Assembly (NCBI RefSeq): GCF_025725685.1
Contig: NZ_CP107008.1
Location: forward strand, 1,364,001-1,428,000
Direction of reading: 5' to 3'
Origin: Halomonas sp. M4R1S46
GTDB taxonomy: Bacteria > Pseudomonadota > Gammaproteobacteria > Pseudomonadales > Halomonadaceae
Length of the DNA stretch: 64,000 nucleotides
Of this stretch, positions 24,992 through 33,659 are shown piece by piece. Each line of letters opens with the position of its first letter. Position 1 is the first letter of the stretch. The notes under the pieces are model-generated. The model saw nothing but the letters and a program-made list of their open reading frames with translations, was not told the DNA's origin and did not search any database. Position numbers and translations under genes: made by a program.

Positions 24992-26332
24992 TCACAGTTC
25001 GCCGATGGCCTCGCCGAGAACGTTGACGAGGCGGTCGATCTCCTCGCGCTCGACGATGAAGGGCAGGCCGAGCTGGATGGTGTCACCGCCGTAGCGCACG
25101 TAGACGCCCTTCTCCCAGCACTTCATGGCGATCTCGAAGGGCCGCCGTGCCGGCTCGCCGGGGCAGGGCTCGATCTGCAGGGCGCCGGCGAGGCCGTAGT
25201 TGCGGATATCGCTGATATAACGGCTGCCCTTGAGGCCGTGCAGGGCGTCCTCGAAGATCGGCGCCATCTCCCGGACGCGGCCGACCAGGCGGTCGTTCTC
25301 GAGCACGTCCAGGGTGGCCAGGGCCGCGGCACAGGCCACCGGGTGCCCCGAGTAGGTGTAGCCATGGGGCAGCTCCATCATGTAGTCGGGGCCGCCCTGC
25401 TCCATGAAGGTGTGGTAGATCTCCCCCTGCACGATGACCCCGCCCATGGGCACGGCCCCGTTGGTCAGCTGCTTGGCGACGTTCATGATGTCCGGCACCA
25501 CGCCGAACTCCTCGGCACCGGTCATCGCACCCATGCGGCCGAAGCCGGTGATGACCTCGTCGAAGATCAGCAGGATGTCGTGGGCATCACAGATCTGGCG
25601 CAGGCGCTGGAGGTAGCCCCGGGGCGGCGGGATCACCCCGGCCGAGCCGGCCAGGGGCTCGACGATCACCGCGGCGATGTTGGAGGCATCGTGCAGGGCG
25701 ATCAGCTCCAGCAGCTCGTCGGCGCGTTCGGCCCCGTGCTCGGGCATGCCACGGGTGAAGGCATTCTCCTCGAGCAGGGTATGCGGCAGGTGGTCGGCGT
25801 CGACGCCTTGGCCGAACAGGACGCGGTTGGCGCCGATGCCGCCCAGGCTGATGCCGCCGAAGTTGACCCCGTGATAGCCCTTGGACCGGCCGATCAGCTT
25901 GGTCTTGGTGGGCTTGCCCTTCTTGCGCCAGTAGGCGCGGGCGATCTTCAGCGAGGTATCGGCGCTCTCGGAGCCGGAGCCGGTGTAGAACACGTAGTCG
26001 AGGCCCTTCGGGGTCAACTGGCGGATCCGGTGAGCCAACTCGAAGGCCTTGGGGTGGCCGTACTGGAAGGCGGGGGCATAGTCCAGCTGGGCGAGTTGCT
26101 GGCTGACCGCCTCGGCGATCTCGGGACGGCCATGGCCGACGCCGCAGGTCCACAGGCCGGAGAGGCCATCGTAGATCCGGCGACCGTCGGCCGCGGTGTA
26201 GTAGCTACCCTCGGCGCCGACGATGATCCGCGGGTCGCGCTTGAACTGGCGGTTGCCGGAGTAGGGCATCCAGTAAGCATCCAGCTGTTCTGGGCTCAGG
26301 CCCGAGGCGTCTGGGAGGTCTCGATCCAACAT
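24992..26332 (-). CDS. bauA: Beta-alanine:pyruvate (omega-amino acid) aminotransferase, BauA-like
   Basis: The 446-residue class III aminotransferase has YWMPYSGNRQFKRDPRII near the N-terminus, which is typical of omega-amino-acid:pyruvate transaminases. It also has FYTGSGSESADTSLKIARAY, LIFDEVITGFGRMGAM and the PLP Lys288 in NVAKQLTNGAVPMGG. It should convert beta-alanine and pyruvate to malonate semialdehyde and alanine, feeding the MmsA/BauC enzymes nearby. The divergent LysR gene at 26508 matches the bau layout of pseudomonads, where BauR controls bauABCD. A weak fourth LysR-type box lies at about 26425-26446 in the shared 175-bp gap. Confidence 0.9.
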   Translation of the reverse strand: MLDRDLPDASGLSPEQLDAYWMPYSGNRQFKRDPRIIVGAEGSYYTAADGRRIYDGLSGLWTCGVGHGRPEIAEAVSQQLAQLDYAPAFQYGHPKAFELAHRIRQLTPKGLDYVFYTGSGSESADTSLKIARAYWRKKGKPTKTKLIGRSKGYHGVNFGGISLGGIGANRVLFGQGVDADHLPHTLLEENAFTRGMPEHGAERADELLELIALHDASNIAAVIVEPLAGSAGVIPPPRGYLQRLRQICDAHDILLIFDEVITGFGRMGAMTGAEEFGVVPDIMNVAKQLTNGAVPMGGVIVQGEIYHTFMEQGGPDYMMELPHGYTYSGHPVACAAALATLDVLENDRLVGRVREMAPIFEDALHGLKGSRYISDIRNYGLAGALQIEPCPGEPARRPFEIAMKCWEKGVYVRYGGDTIQLGLPFIVEREEIDRLVNVLGEAIGEL

Positions 26333-26507
26333 GGGGCACCCCGTAGTTAGGCCGTTTTGGTCGTTGTAAGAGGCAAGGTAGGTCCGGGTATCGATAAGTA
26401 TAAACCAATAAATCTTAATCTCGTGAAATCCGCTGCTTAACCTTATGCGGCGCTCCTGCTAACCTTACCACCGACCTTAGGACGATGGATGAGAATGGGG
26501 AAGGCCT

Positions 26508-27428
26508 ATGTCGCACCGCAAGGGGTCTTTGACAGGCCAGCTGAGTGATGCCGATCTGCGCTTGCTGCGGATCTACCGCAAGGTGGTGGAGTGTGGCGGT
26601 TTTTCCGCCGCCGAGGTGGAATTGAATATCACCCGTGCCGCCATCAGCATGGCGATGAATGATCTGGAGACACGGCTCGGCCTGCGGCTCTGCCAGCGTG
26701 GGCGTAGCGGCTTCTCCCTCACTGACGAAGGCGCCGAGGTTTACGAAGCTGTGCTGCAGTTGCTGGCGGCGGTGGAAGGCTTCCGTACCCGGGTCAACGG
26801 CCTGCATGCCTGGCTCAAGGGCGAACTTAACATCGGCATCACCGACAACCTGGTGACCATGCCTGAGATGCATATCACTCATGCGCTCAATGCCCTCAAG
26901 GAGCGCGGTCCCGACGTGCGCATCAACATCCGCATGATCCCACCCCACGATATCGAGCTTGCCGTGCTGGACGGCCGCCTGCACACCGGTGTGATTCCGG
27001 CCCTCAAGACCATGCCCGGCCTAGAGTACCTGTCGCTCTACGAGGAAACCTCACGGCTCTACTGCGCTTCGGGGCATCCACTCTTCCAAGCCGAGTCCGT
27101 GACGGAAGAGCAACTGACGAGCTACGATGCTGTGCTACCGGCCTATGCCCAGACGCCGGAGATCAAGGCATGCCATGAACCCCTCAACTCCGCCGCCACC
27201 GCAACTGATCGGGAAGGCATTGCCTTTCTCATACTCTCCGGTCGCTATATCGGCTACCTGCCGAACCACTACGCCGAACGCTGGGTTCGCGATGGCCGGA
27301 TGCGCGCACTGAATCCCGAAAGTTGGCACTACCTCACCTATTACAGCGCTATCACCCGCAAGGGGGCGCCACCCAACCTGGTGCTAGAGAGCTATCTTGA
27401 AGCGCTGGAGAAGCTGACGGCGAAATAA
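26508..27428 (+). CDS. bauR: LysR-family regulator (BauR-like)
   Basis: The 306-residue protein has the N-terminal LysR winged helix (LRLLRIYRKVVECGGFSAAE, then LNITRAAISMAMNDLETRLG) and a periplasmic-binding-like effector domain (TRVNGLHAWLKGELNIGITDN onwards). It lies divergent to the BauA-like aminotransferase gene, as bauR does in Pseudomonas. It is the only regulator in the 16.7-27.4 kb omega-amino-acid region and probably binds the repeated boxes at 22629, 24528 and 24865. LysR proteins usually activate in response to a pathway metabolite, here perhaps beta-alanine or malonate semialdehyde. Confidence 0.82.
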   Translation: MSHRKGSLTGQLSDADLRLLRIYRKVVECGGFSAAEVELNITRAAISMAMNDLETRLGLRLCQRGRSGFSLTDEGAEVYEAVLQLLAAVEGFRTRVNGLHAWLKGELNIGITDNLVTMPEMHITHALNALKERGPDVRINIRMIPPHDIELAVLDGRLHTGVIPALKTMPGLEYLSLYEETSRLYCASGHPLFQAESVTEEQLTSYDAVLPAYAQTPEIKACHEPLNSAATATDREGIAFLILSGRYIGYLPNHYAERWVRDGRMRALNPESWHYLTYYSAITRKGAPPNLVLESYLEALEKLTAK

Positions 27429-27451
27429 AAACCCGGCCAAGAAGGCCGGGT
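27424..27451 (-). terminator. Intrinsic terminator of the AGCS symporter gene (bidirectional)
   Basis: ACCCGGCC, a short loop and GGCCGGGT (27431-27451) are followed on the minus strand by TTTTTATTT. It lies between the convergent LysR gene and the AGCS gene ending at 27495. The T-run favours the minus strand. Confidence 0.85.
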
Positions 27452-27494
27452 ACAAGAGTCGTGGGGATTATAACTGGCAGTCAGGATAAAAGTC

Positions 27495-29030
27495 TCATGA
27501 ACGCCAAGTGCTACCGCTGAGAGAAGAGTCACTGTTATCGATGACCTTGTACTCACCGGATTTCAGTTTTTTCCAGTAGTTATTGAACTCCCTGCGAACA
27601 ACGTTAGCCAGGAAGTAAAGCCCGATAATGTTGCAGAGAGCCAACAGGAAAAACACCGAGTCAGCGAAAAGAATGACAGGTGCAAGAGCGGTGGCAGCTC
27701 CAATCACTGTAAAGCAAAGGAAAATTACCTTATAGGCGACTTCAGCCTTGGGGTTGTCACCAAGAAGAAAGCCAAACCCTTTCATGCCATAATAAGAGTT
27801 GCTGAGAATCGTTGAGTAGGCAAATAGAAATACGGCGAATGCAAGCACATAAGAAAAGGATGGGGAGACAGTCTCAAAGGCACGGGATGTCAGCGTAACA
27901 CCGCTAACCTCATGCACATCAGAACCTTGCCAAGTTCCGGTGAGAACGATGCAAAGAGCTGTCATCGAGCATACAATGATCGTATCAATAAAAGGTTCCA
28001 GAGAGGCCACAAATCCTTCAGTGGCGGGGCGATTTGTCTTGACGGCCGAGTGAGCTACCGCCGCATCACCAACACCTGCGGAGTTTGAAAACGTAGCTCG
28101 CTGGAGACCAACAACTAGTGAGCCCACAATACCACCTGCGACACCTTGCGGTGAAAAGGCGCCCGTAACTATCTCACCGATAGCAGCAGGAACGCCAGTG
28201 ATATTAATGGAAATAACAACAAGGCAGGCAGTAACATAAAGCAGGGTCATGAACGGCACCAGGATGCTTGTGACCCGGGCGATGGATTTTATCCCACCTA
28301 TGATAACTGCAGCTGTCAAAGCGGCAAGCAGCATACCAATAGCCCACTTGTTATTAATCAGCCACTCAATATTAGCCACATCAACAAGCTGCTGGGTGGC
28401 CTGATTCGCTTGAAATGCATTGGTACCAAGAGCCGCGATCATCATGAACAATGCCCAACACACCGCAAGGGCTTTACCAATCTTGACAAAGCCAAGCTCC
28501 GCCAAGCCATCTCGTAGGTAATACATTGGCCCACCAGAGGTAGTGCCATCCGGGTGTACATGCCGGTACTTAACAGCCAGCATGCATTCGACCATTTTGG
28601 TAGACATGCCGAAAAAACCGGCAATAACCATCCAGAAGGCAGCACCCGGGCCACCTAATGTGATGGCAATTGCAACACCTGCAATATTGCCAAGCCCTAC
28701 GGTGCTGGAAACAGCAGTAGACAGTGCCTGAAAGTGGCTGACTTCTCCGACAGCATCATCGGGCGTATACTTTCCTCTAACGAGGTTAAAGGCATGCTTC
28801 ATCCCACGAATATTGAGGAACCGCAACCACACAGTGAAAAAAGTACCGGCAACGATAAGCCAAAGAACAATAATCGGAGCCTCTGTACCAAATAATGGAA
28901 GCGGATAAAAGACGATCGATGCCAACCATGCAGCAAATGGCTGAAAGTACCGATCCAAGGTTGCATCAATAATACCGCTGTCGAAAAGAACGAAGAGTTC
29001 TGCTGTAAATATCGATTCAAGAGCCATCAT
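27495..29030 (-). CDS. Alanine/glycine:cation symporter family (AGCS) transporter
   Basis: The 511-residue protein has about 10-11 membrane segments and AGCS signatures: FQALSTAVSSTVGLGNIAGV, GPGAAFWMVIAGFFGMSTKM, GGPMYYLRDGLAELGF and FSNSAGVGDAAVAHSAVKTN. It imports alanine, glycine or a similar small amino acid with sodium. The DNA here is visibly less GC-rich than the rest of the window and has many A/T-ending codons, which suggests separate acquisition. It starts 2 bp after a universal stress protein gene, so the two are one operon. Confidence 0.88.
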   Translation of the reverse strand: MMALESIFTAELFVLFDSGIIDATLDRYFQPFAAWLASIVFYPLPLFGTEAPIIVLWLIVAGTFFTVWLRFLNIRGMKHAFNLVRGKYTPDDAVGEVSHFQALSTAVSSTVGLGNIAGVAIAITLGGPGAAFWMVIAGFFGMSTKMVECMLAVKYRHVHPDGTTSGGPMYYLRDGLAELGFVKIGKALAVCWALFMMIAALGTNAFQANQATQQLVDVANIEWLINNKWAIGMLLAALTAAVIIGGIKSIARVTSILVPFMTLLYVTACLVVISINITGVPAAIGEIVTGAFSPQGVAGGIVGSLVVGLQRATFSNSAGVGDAAVAHSAVKTNRPATEGFVASLEPFIDTIIVCSMTALCIVLTGTWQGSDVHEVSGVTLTSRAFETVSPSFSYVLAFAVFLFAYSTILSNSYYGMKGFGFLLGDNPKAEVAYKVIFLCFTVIGAATALAPVILFADSVFFLLALCNIIGLYFLANVVRREFNNYWKKLKSGEYKVIDNSDSSLSGSTWRS

Positions 29031-29032
29031 GA

Positions 29033-29479
29033 TCAGGGCACCACCACCACGGGAACAGAAGAATTCTCGGCAACACGACTGGCAGTACTGCCGAATAAAG
29101 CCGACCGCATCCTTGACTCACCGGCACGACCAACAACAATTAGATCGTAGTCACCACTCTTGGCCAACTTGATGATCGTATCAGAAGGGCGGCCATGCCT
29201 TATCAGCGTTGTTACCTTGGTAGTATCAGGATATAGATTCTCTTCGGAAATCCACTCCATCAAGGGTTTAATAACATCGGATTCCGCGCGCGAAATCTCC
29301 TGCTGCCTCTTGATAGGCCGCCTCTCATTATCTTCTTTTGTTGAGAACTTATAAGGAGACCAGTTGATGACATGAACTATTGTGACATCCCAGTCATGCA
29401 TCGCTGCCCTTTCCAGCGCAAACTTTACAGAACGCCAGGACCGACGACTCCTATCCACCCCAACAAGAACTGAATCCAT
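29033..29479 (-). CDS. Universal stress protein (UspA family), transporter-linked
   Basis: The 148-residue protein has the Usp fold with the ATP-binding pattern G-x2-G-x9-G-S-T in VVGRAGESRMRSALFGSTAS and the N-terminal VLVGVDRSRRSWRSVKFALE. It immediately precedes the AGCS symporter gene and shares its lower GC content. In Halomonas elongata the Usp TeaD is encoded with, and modulates, the TeaABC ectoine transporter. A similar regulatory link to the symporter is therefore plausible but inferred. The 263 bp upstream of it (29480-29742) show no gene. Confidence 0.85.
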   Translation of the reverse strand: MDSVLVGVDRSRRSWRSVKFALERAAMHDWDVTIVHVINWSPYKFSTKEDNERRPIKRQQEISRAESDVIKPLMEWISEENLYPDTTKVTTLIRHGRPSDTIIKLAKSGDYDLIVVGRAGESRMRSALFGSTASRVAENSSVPVVVVP

Positions 29480-29742
29480 AGCACTTCACCTATCGTTATA
29501 GTTGAAAGCCTCAAGGCGAGTCATGAAAAATGAGCAGGCGAAACAAAGCTCCATCAATGACTTTATTATCTTACAGGGCAAGGTCTCATTAGTGCCATGA
29601 GGCAAGAATGGCTGACAGTGAAAGTTTCAGTAAGCGTTTAAAATTCTAAAGAAAGCCGCAACTACATTATGAGCTGCTCGGATTTACTGTCCAGCGAGAA
29701 TCAACGCCGGACAGAAAATCCTGATATCTCTATGGGTGTGAG

Positions 29743-30570
29743 TTATTCCATCTGTTCAATAGCGATTTTTGCAGCCTCGTCTATCATTTCTTCAACTTCG
29801 CCAGCTTCCTTTTTGCTCAAGATGAATTCATTGAGCTCCTGAATATCAGCCTCTGGTGTTGATTTGTTCAGACCAAATGCAACGCCTTGGCGGGCTAGCG
29901 GGGGATTGGGAGTCATAATCTCCGCCCATTCAGGGTTCGCGTGCTGGAACAGTAGATTGGTGTCATTGGCATCGGCCAGGACGTCCGCACGGCGCGACAT
30001 GACCGCCAGCCGGGTTTCATCCATGCCCGGGAGACGCATGATGTTGGCATTCTCGAGATTGGCCGTCACCGCCTTGTCCTGCACTGTGCCCGACATCACG
30101 GCAACGGTGATGTTGGAGTTGTCGATATCCTCCAGACCGTCCACCGTCTCCGGCAGCTTTGAGTTTTCCTTGTTGTAGAGGAAGGACACCTCATAGTTGG
30201 AGACGGGCTCGGAGAAGGCAACGGCCTTGGCACGCTCCGGTGTCTGGTTCAGCGCCATCGCCAGATCCCAGCGCTCGCTCTGGACCCCCGCCACGAGGTT
30301 ATCCCAGTTGGTGTCGACGAAGGTGGCCTCAACGCCCAGGTGCTCCGCGAAGTCACGACATACCTCGACGAAAAAGCCGCTGTAGTCGTTGGTCCGGGGG
30401 TTCTTCATGACGTAGGGGGTGGCAATGGCGGCGCCGCAGCGGAGCTCACCGGCTTCCTTGACGCTTTGCCAGGTGTGCTCGGCTGCCAATGCAGACGAGG
30501 CGGATGCCATGCCGAGGGTGGCTGCACAGCAAAGTGCAGCAAAGGGACGCAGCTTGGTGAGATGGTTCAT
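29743..30570 (-). CDS. Amino-acid ABC transporter substrate-binding protein (SBP family 3)
   Basis: The 275-residue protein begins with a signal peptide (MNHLTKLRPFAALCCAATLG...SSALA, cleavage near AEH). It has the family-3 fold pattern: GELRCGAAIATPYVMKNPRT, YSGFFVEVCRDFAEHLGVEA, WDLAMALNQTPERAKAVAFS and the ADVLADANDTN hinge. It should capture the amino acid, here probably a hydroxyproline, in the periplasm. It is divergent from the ABC ATPase and permease genes. The gap between them carries two matching palindromic operators, so both units are likely to respond together. Confidence 0.88.
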   Translation of the reverse strand: MNHLTKLRPFAALCCAATLGMASASSALAAEHTWQSVKEAGELRCGAAIATPYVMKNPRTNDYSGFFVEVCRDFAEHLGVEATFVDTNWDNLVAGVQSERWDLAMALNQTPERAKAVAFSEPVSNYEVSFLYNKENSKLPETVDGLEDIDNSNITVAVMSGTVQDKAVTANLENANIMRLPGMDETRLAVMSRRADVLADANDTNLLFQHANPEWAEIMTPNPPLARQGVAFGLNKSTPEADIQELNEFILSKKEAGEVEEMIDEAAKIAIEQME

Positions 30571-30684
30571 TTCATAAGTCCTTATTTTTTATGTGATATG
30601 AAGTGATTCTCGGTGTCTGTCTCCCGTCAGGTGACCAAGTGGGCATAGCCCAGGCTTCCTGACGAGCCGGCCTGATTCTTCAAA

Positions 30685-30702
30685 GTATGCAGGCCTGCAT
30701 AC
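30685..30702. promoter_or_regulatory. Perfect 18-bp palindromic operator, SBP side
   Basis: GTATGCAGGCCTGCATAC is a perfect palindrome 115 bp upstream of the binding-protein start codon. A close relative is at 31241-31258. The rest of the 874-bp gap between 30570 and 31445 holds no gene that I can support; the short reading frames there lack any domain or ribosome-binding site. Confidence 0.75.
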
Positions 30703-31240
30703 AAGGTAGGAGCGAGCGTCCGACAAGTCAACACAGTCTTGCCTCACCTCAGTAAGGAGGCTCTCCGCCTCTCGGCCTCGACAGATACGACGGGTATCGC
30801 CGCTCGACGTTAGCCCTGTCGGACCAAGTCCATTGGTCGAATACCATCCACCTCGCGTTTCCCATACCGAGGCTCGCTGATCGAAACGTGGAGGTGGTCC
30901 GATCAGGTACGTGGCCAGGGGGCCGGAAAGCCACTGAGGCATGCCATTCAACGTCATGCGTAGGGGGCTCTGGACGGAGGGGAACTTTCACGGCCCCCAA
31001 TAGGGTGCGCCCGCTCTCTTGCCACAGGAGAGGAGCCTAGCCAGGAAGGACTCCCCGAGTATGGATGCCCGGATCCCCAGCATGTGCCCCATTGCCATTG
31101 TCCTTCCGGCGCTTGAAAAAGCTTATCCATCAGATGATTAGGGCCGGTTTGAAACGGCTGGTGGTGTTACTTGCGGTCCGGGGTTTTTCAAGGTCATGCC
31201 TTGCATGCCTTGACAGGGTGTCGAGGAGGTGACTACATTT

Positions 31241-31258
31241 GTATGCATTGCTGCATAC
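31241..31258. promoter_or_regulatory. 18-bp palindromic operator, ABC/catabolic operon side
   Basis: GTATGCATTGCTGCATAC repeats the same 7-bp arms (GTATGCA and TGCATAC) as the site at 30685-30702 with a 4-base centre. It is about 190 bp upstream of the ABC ATPase ATG. The GTAT...ATAC form suits a GntR/FCD regulator, and the one encoded at 38501 is the natural candidate. Confidence 0.75.
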
Positions 31259-31444
31259 AGCGGTTCAGGCCCCGCTACATAATATCTCAACACAATAAAT
31301 AAGAGAGGCTCCTCATGCTCCAGTCGCTCAATGACTTCATCCTGATACATCCCCTGCAGCGTGCTATCTAGGCCTTCGCCTGGTTACGCATCGCATGCAC
31401 GAAGATTCCAATATCAAAAACCGAATGCGGTTCAGGAGAGGCTT

Positions 31445-32263
31445 ATGAACGTTGTCGAAAGTCTTAACACGCGCAAGGCAGGCGATGGCATGCCACAACC
31501 TGCTACCTCTGCTCCATTGATCGAATTCAAGGGGGTTTCCAAGCGGTTTGGCGACACCTGTGTGATGGATGAAATGGACTTGCAGATGAAGGCGGGGGAC
31601 CGTCTGGTCATCATCGGGCCAAGCGGCAGCGGCAAGAGTACCCTGCTTCGTGTGCTGATGGGCCTCGAGAAGATCGACAAGGGCGAGATCTATTTCGACT
31701 CACAGCCTTATATCAGCGTCAACAAGAAGGGCGTCACGCAAACCGATCTTGCCATTCGTAACCATATCGGCATGGTGTTCCAGCATTACACGCTTTTCCC
31801 TCACCTGTCTGTGCTGAGCAACCTGACCCTGTCTCCCGTCAAGGTACATGGGATGGCCAAGTCGGAAGCGGAGGATCGAGCCAGGGAATATCTGGCAATA
31901 CTCGGCATGGAGGACAAGATCAACAGCTTTCCAGGGAAGCTGTCGGGTGGTCAAAAGCAGCGTGTTGCCATCGCACGTGCCCTGATGCTGGAGCCGCGCC
32001 TCATGCTGTTCGATGAGGTGACATCTGCCCTCGATCCGGAGATGGTGGCCGAGGTCGAAAAGGTGATGATGGATCTTGCCAAGCAGAAGATGGCCATGAT
32101 GATCGTGACTCACGATATGTATTTTGCCAAAAAGATCGCTACCGAGTCGGTGTTCATAGCCGGTGGAAAGGTCGTTGAAAAATGTGATCCTGAGATCATG
32201 TTCAATGATCCGAAGGAGGAGAGAACAAAGGATTTCCTCAACAAGGTTCTGCATCTTAAGTGA
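31445..32263 (+). CDS. Polar amino-acid ABC transporter ATP-binding protein
   Basis: The 272-residue protein has Walker A (GPSGSGKSTLLRVLMG), Q-loop (IGMVFQHYTLFPHLSVLSNL), signature (LSGGQKQRVAIARALM), Walker B (LMLFDEVTSALDPEM) and the switch His (MMIVTHDM). It powers uptake with the two permeases that follow. The ATG at 31445 is preferred over 31361 because AGGAGAGG lies just before it. It is the first gene of a long plus-strand operon that continues into hydroxyproline catabolism. Confidence 0.92.
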   Translation: MNVVESLNTRKAGDGMPQPATSAPLIEFKGVSKRFGDTCVMDEMDLQMKAGDRLVIIGPSGSGKSTLLRVLMGLEKIDKGEIYFDSQPYISVNKKGVTQTDLAIRNHIGMVFQHYTLFPHLSVLSNLTLSPVKVHGMAKSEAEDRAREYLAILGMEDKINSFPGKLSGGQKQRVAIARALMLEPRLMLFDEVTSALDPEMVAEVEKVMMDLAKQKMAMMIVTHDMYFAKKIATESVFIAGGKVVEKCDPEIMFNDPKEERTKDFLNKVLHLK

Positions 32264-32274
32264 GGTAAATCATC

Positions 32275-32946
32275 ATGAGTTACGAGTTCGACTTCACCGC
32301 GCTATTCGGGCATTTTGGTCCTCTTCTGGAAGGGCTTAAGACAACCATAATGCTCGCACTTGGGGCCAATGCCCTGGGGCTGACGATTGGGTTCCTCGTC
32401 TGTCTGATGGCGATGGCATCGCTCTGGATACTGAGGTTGCCGGCCAAGATATTCATCGAATTCTTTCGATGCACGCCCGTGTTGATCCAGGTCGTGTGGT
32501 TCTTCTATTGTGTTCCAATTCTCTTTAACATTTTCTTTGATCCTATCACCATGGGGGTGCTTGCGCTGGGGCTCAACCTGATCGCCTTCAACGCCGAGGC
32601 CTATCGGGCAGGGATTCAGGCCGTACCCAAGGAACACCATGATGCCTGTGTTGCCCTGGGACTGGGGGGGTGGAAAAAGACCCTATATGTGATCTTTCCT
32701 CAAGCCCTGAGAAACGCGATTCCGGTGCTGATGACGAATGGAATTACCATTCTTCAACAAAGTGCCCTGGTGGCCATCGTGGCGGTTGCCGATCTGATGT
32801 ACGCAGGCAAGATCCTGGCAACTGACTTGTATCGGCCTCTGGAGGTATACACCGTCGTAGCCGTCATCTACTTCCTGATGTCTGTTCCGATTTCTCAGTT
32901 GGTTGGCATCATCGAGCGTCGTCAAGATGCATCGGTAGAGCGTTGA
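32275..32946 (+). CDS. Polar amino-acid ABC transporter permease, subunit 1
   Basis: The 223-residue integral membrane protein has about five segments and the His/Glu/Gln-type permease pattern: IEFFRCTPVLIQVVWFFYC near the N-terminal third, and the EAA loop EAYRAGIQAVPKEHHDACVA LGLGGWKK. It forms a heterodimer with the next gene's product. The gene follows the ATPase by 11 bp. Confidence 0.92.
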   Translation: MSYEFDFTALFGHFGPLLEGLKTTIMLALGANALGLTIGFLVCLMAMASLWILRLPAKIFIEFFRCTPVLIQVVWFFYCVPILFNIFFDPITMGVLALGLNLIAFNAEAYRAGIQAVPKEHHDACVALGLGGWKKTLYVIFPQALRNAIPVLMTNGITILQQSALVAIVAVADLMYAGKILATDLYRPLEVYTVVAVIYFLMSVPISQLVGIIERRQDASVER

Positions 32947-32956
32947 GGAGGTCATC

Positions 32957-33619
32957 ATGAATTTCGATTTCTTGCGTGTATTCAGCTATTGGGATGTTCT
33001 CCTCAATGGGCTTGGGATCACGCTGTTCTTTACCATCAGTGCGGCCATCGTCGGTACCCTGCTCGGATTCGTGGTCAGCCTGCTGAGGGTGAGCCCTAGT
33101 CGACTTCTGAAATGGCCGGCTCGCCTGTATGTGGAGTTCTTTCGCGGCACGCCGATGCTGATTCAGCTCTTCTGGATCTTCTTCTGCCTGCCGCTGGTGC
33201 TTGGGCAGGACATTCCGCCCTATGTGTCAGTGTTGCTGTCGATGGTGCTGTTTATGGGCGCCATTACCAGCGAGACGTTCCGAGGGGCTTTGAAATCCAT
33301 CTCGGGTGAGCAGCATGATGCCTGTGTCGCCCTCGGTCTCAGCTTCAGGGTCAAGGCCATCAATGTCATCTTTCCTCAGGCATTGTTGCGCTCCATTCCG
33401 CCGCTGATGTCGAATGTGGTTTCACTCTTCAAGGAAAGTGCCCTGATCTCTTCAGTGGGTATCGCGGACTTGATGTTCGTCAGCTCGAACATCTCGTCCA
33501 GCACAGCCCGGCCTGTTGAGTTTCTGACGGCGGCAGCGGTGATCTACTTTGCCGTGGCCTTCCCGGTGACTCGCCTGGTCGATGTCATTGAACAGAAGCT
33601 ACTGCGTCGCTTCACCTGA
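32957..33619 (+). CDS. Polar amino-acid ABC transporter permease, subunit 2
   Basis: The 220-residue permease has the same architecture as the preceding subunit: VEFFRGTPMLIQLFWIFFCL and the EAA loop ETFRGALKSISGEQHDACVA LGLSF. The two share a clear common origin but have diverged, as is usual for heterodimeric amino-acid importers. GAGGAGG lies just before its ATG, 10 bp from the preceding stop. Confidence 0.92.
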   Translation: MNFDFLRVFSYWDVLLNGLGITLFFTISAAIVGTLLGFVVSLLRVSPSRLLKWPARLYVEFFRGTPMLIQLFWIFFCLPLVLGQDIPPYVSVLLSMVLFMGAITSETFRGALKSISGEQHDACVALGLSFRVKAINVIFPQALLRSIPPLMSNVVSLFKESALISSVGIADLMFVSSNISSSTARPVEFLTAAAVIYFAVAFPVTRLVDVIEQKLLRRFT

Positions 33620-33659
33620 TCAAACCCAGAATCAGTCCAACCCAACCCCGGAGGTTGCT

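Noticed and set aside
30589..30957. 122-codon minus-strand frame in the hydroxyproline gap
   Set aside because: No ribosome-binding site, no domain, and it overlaps the perfect operator palindrome at 30685; judged non-coding.
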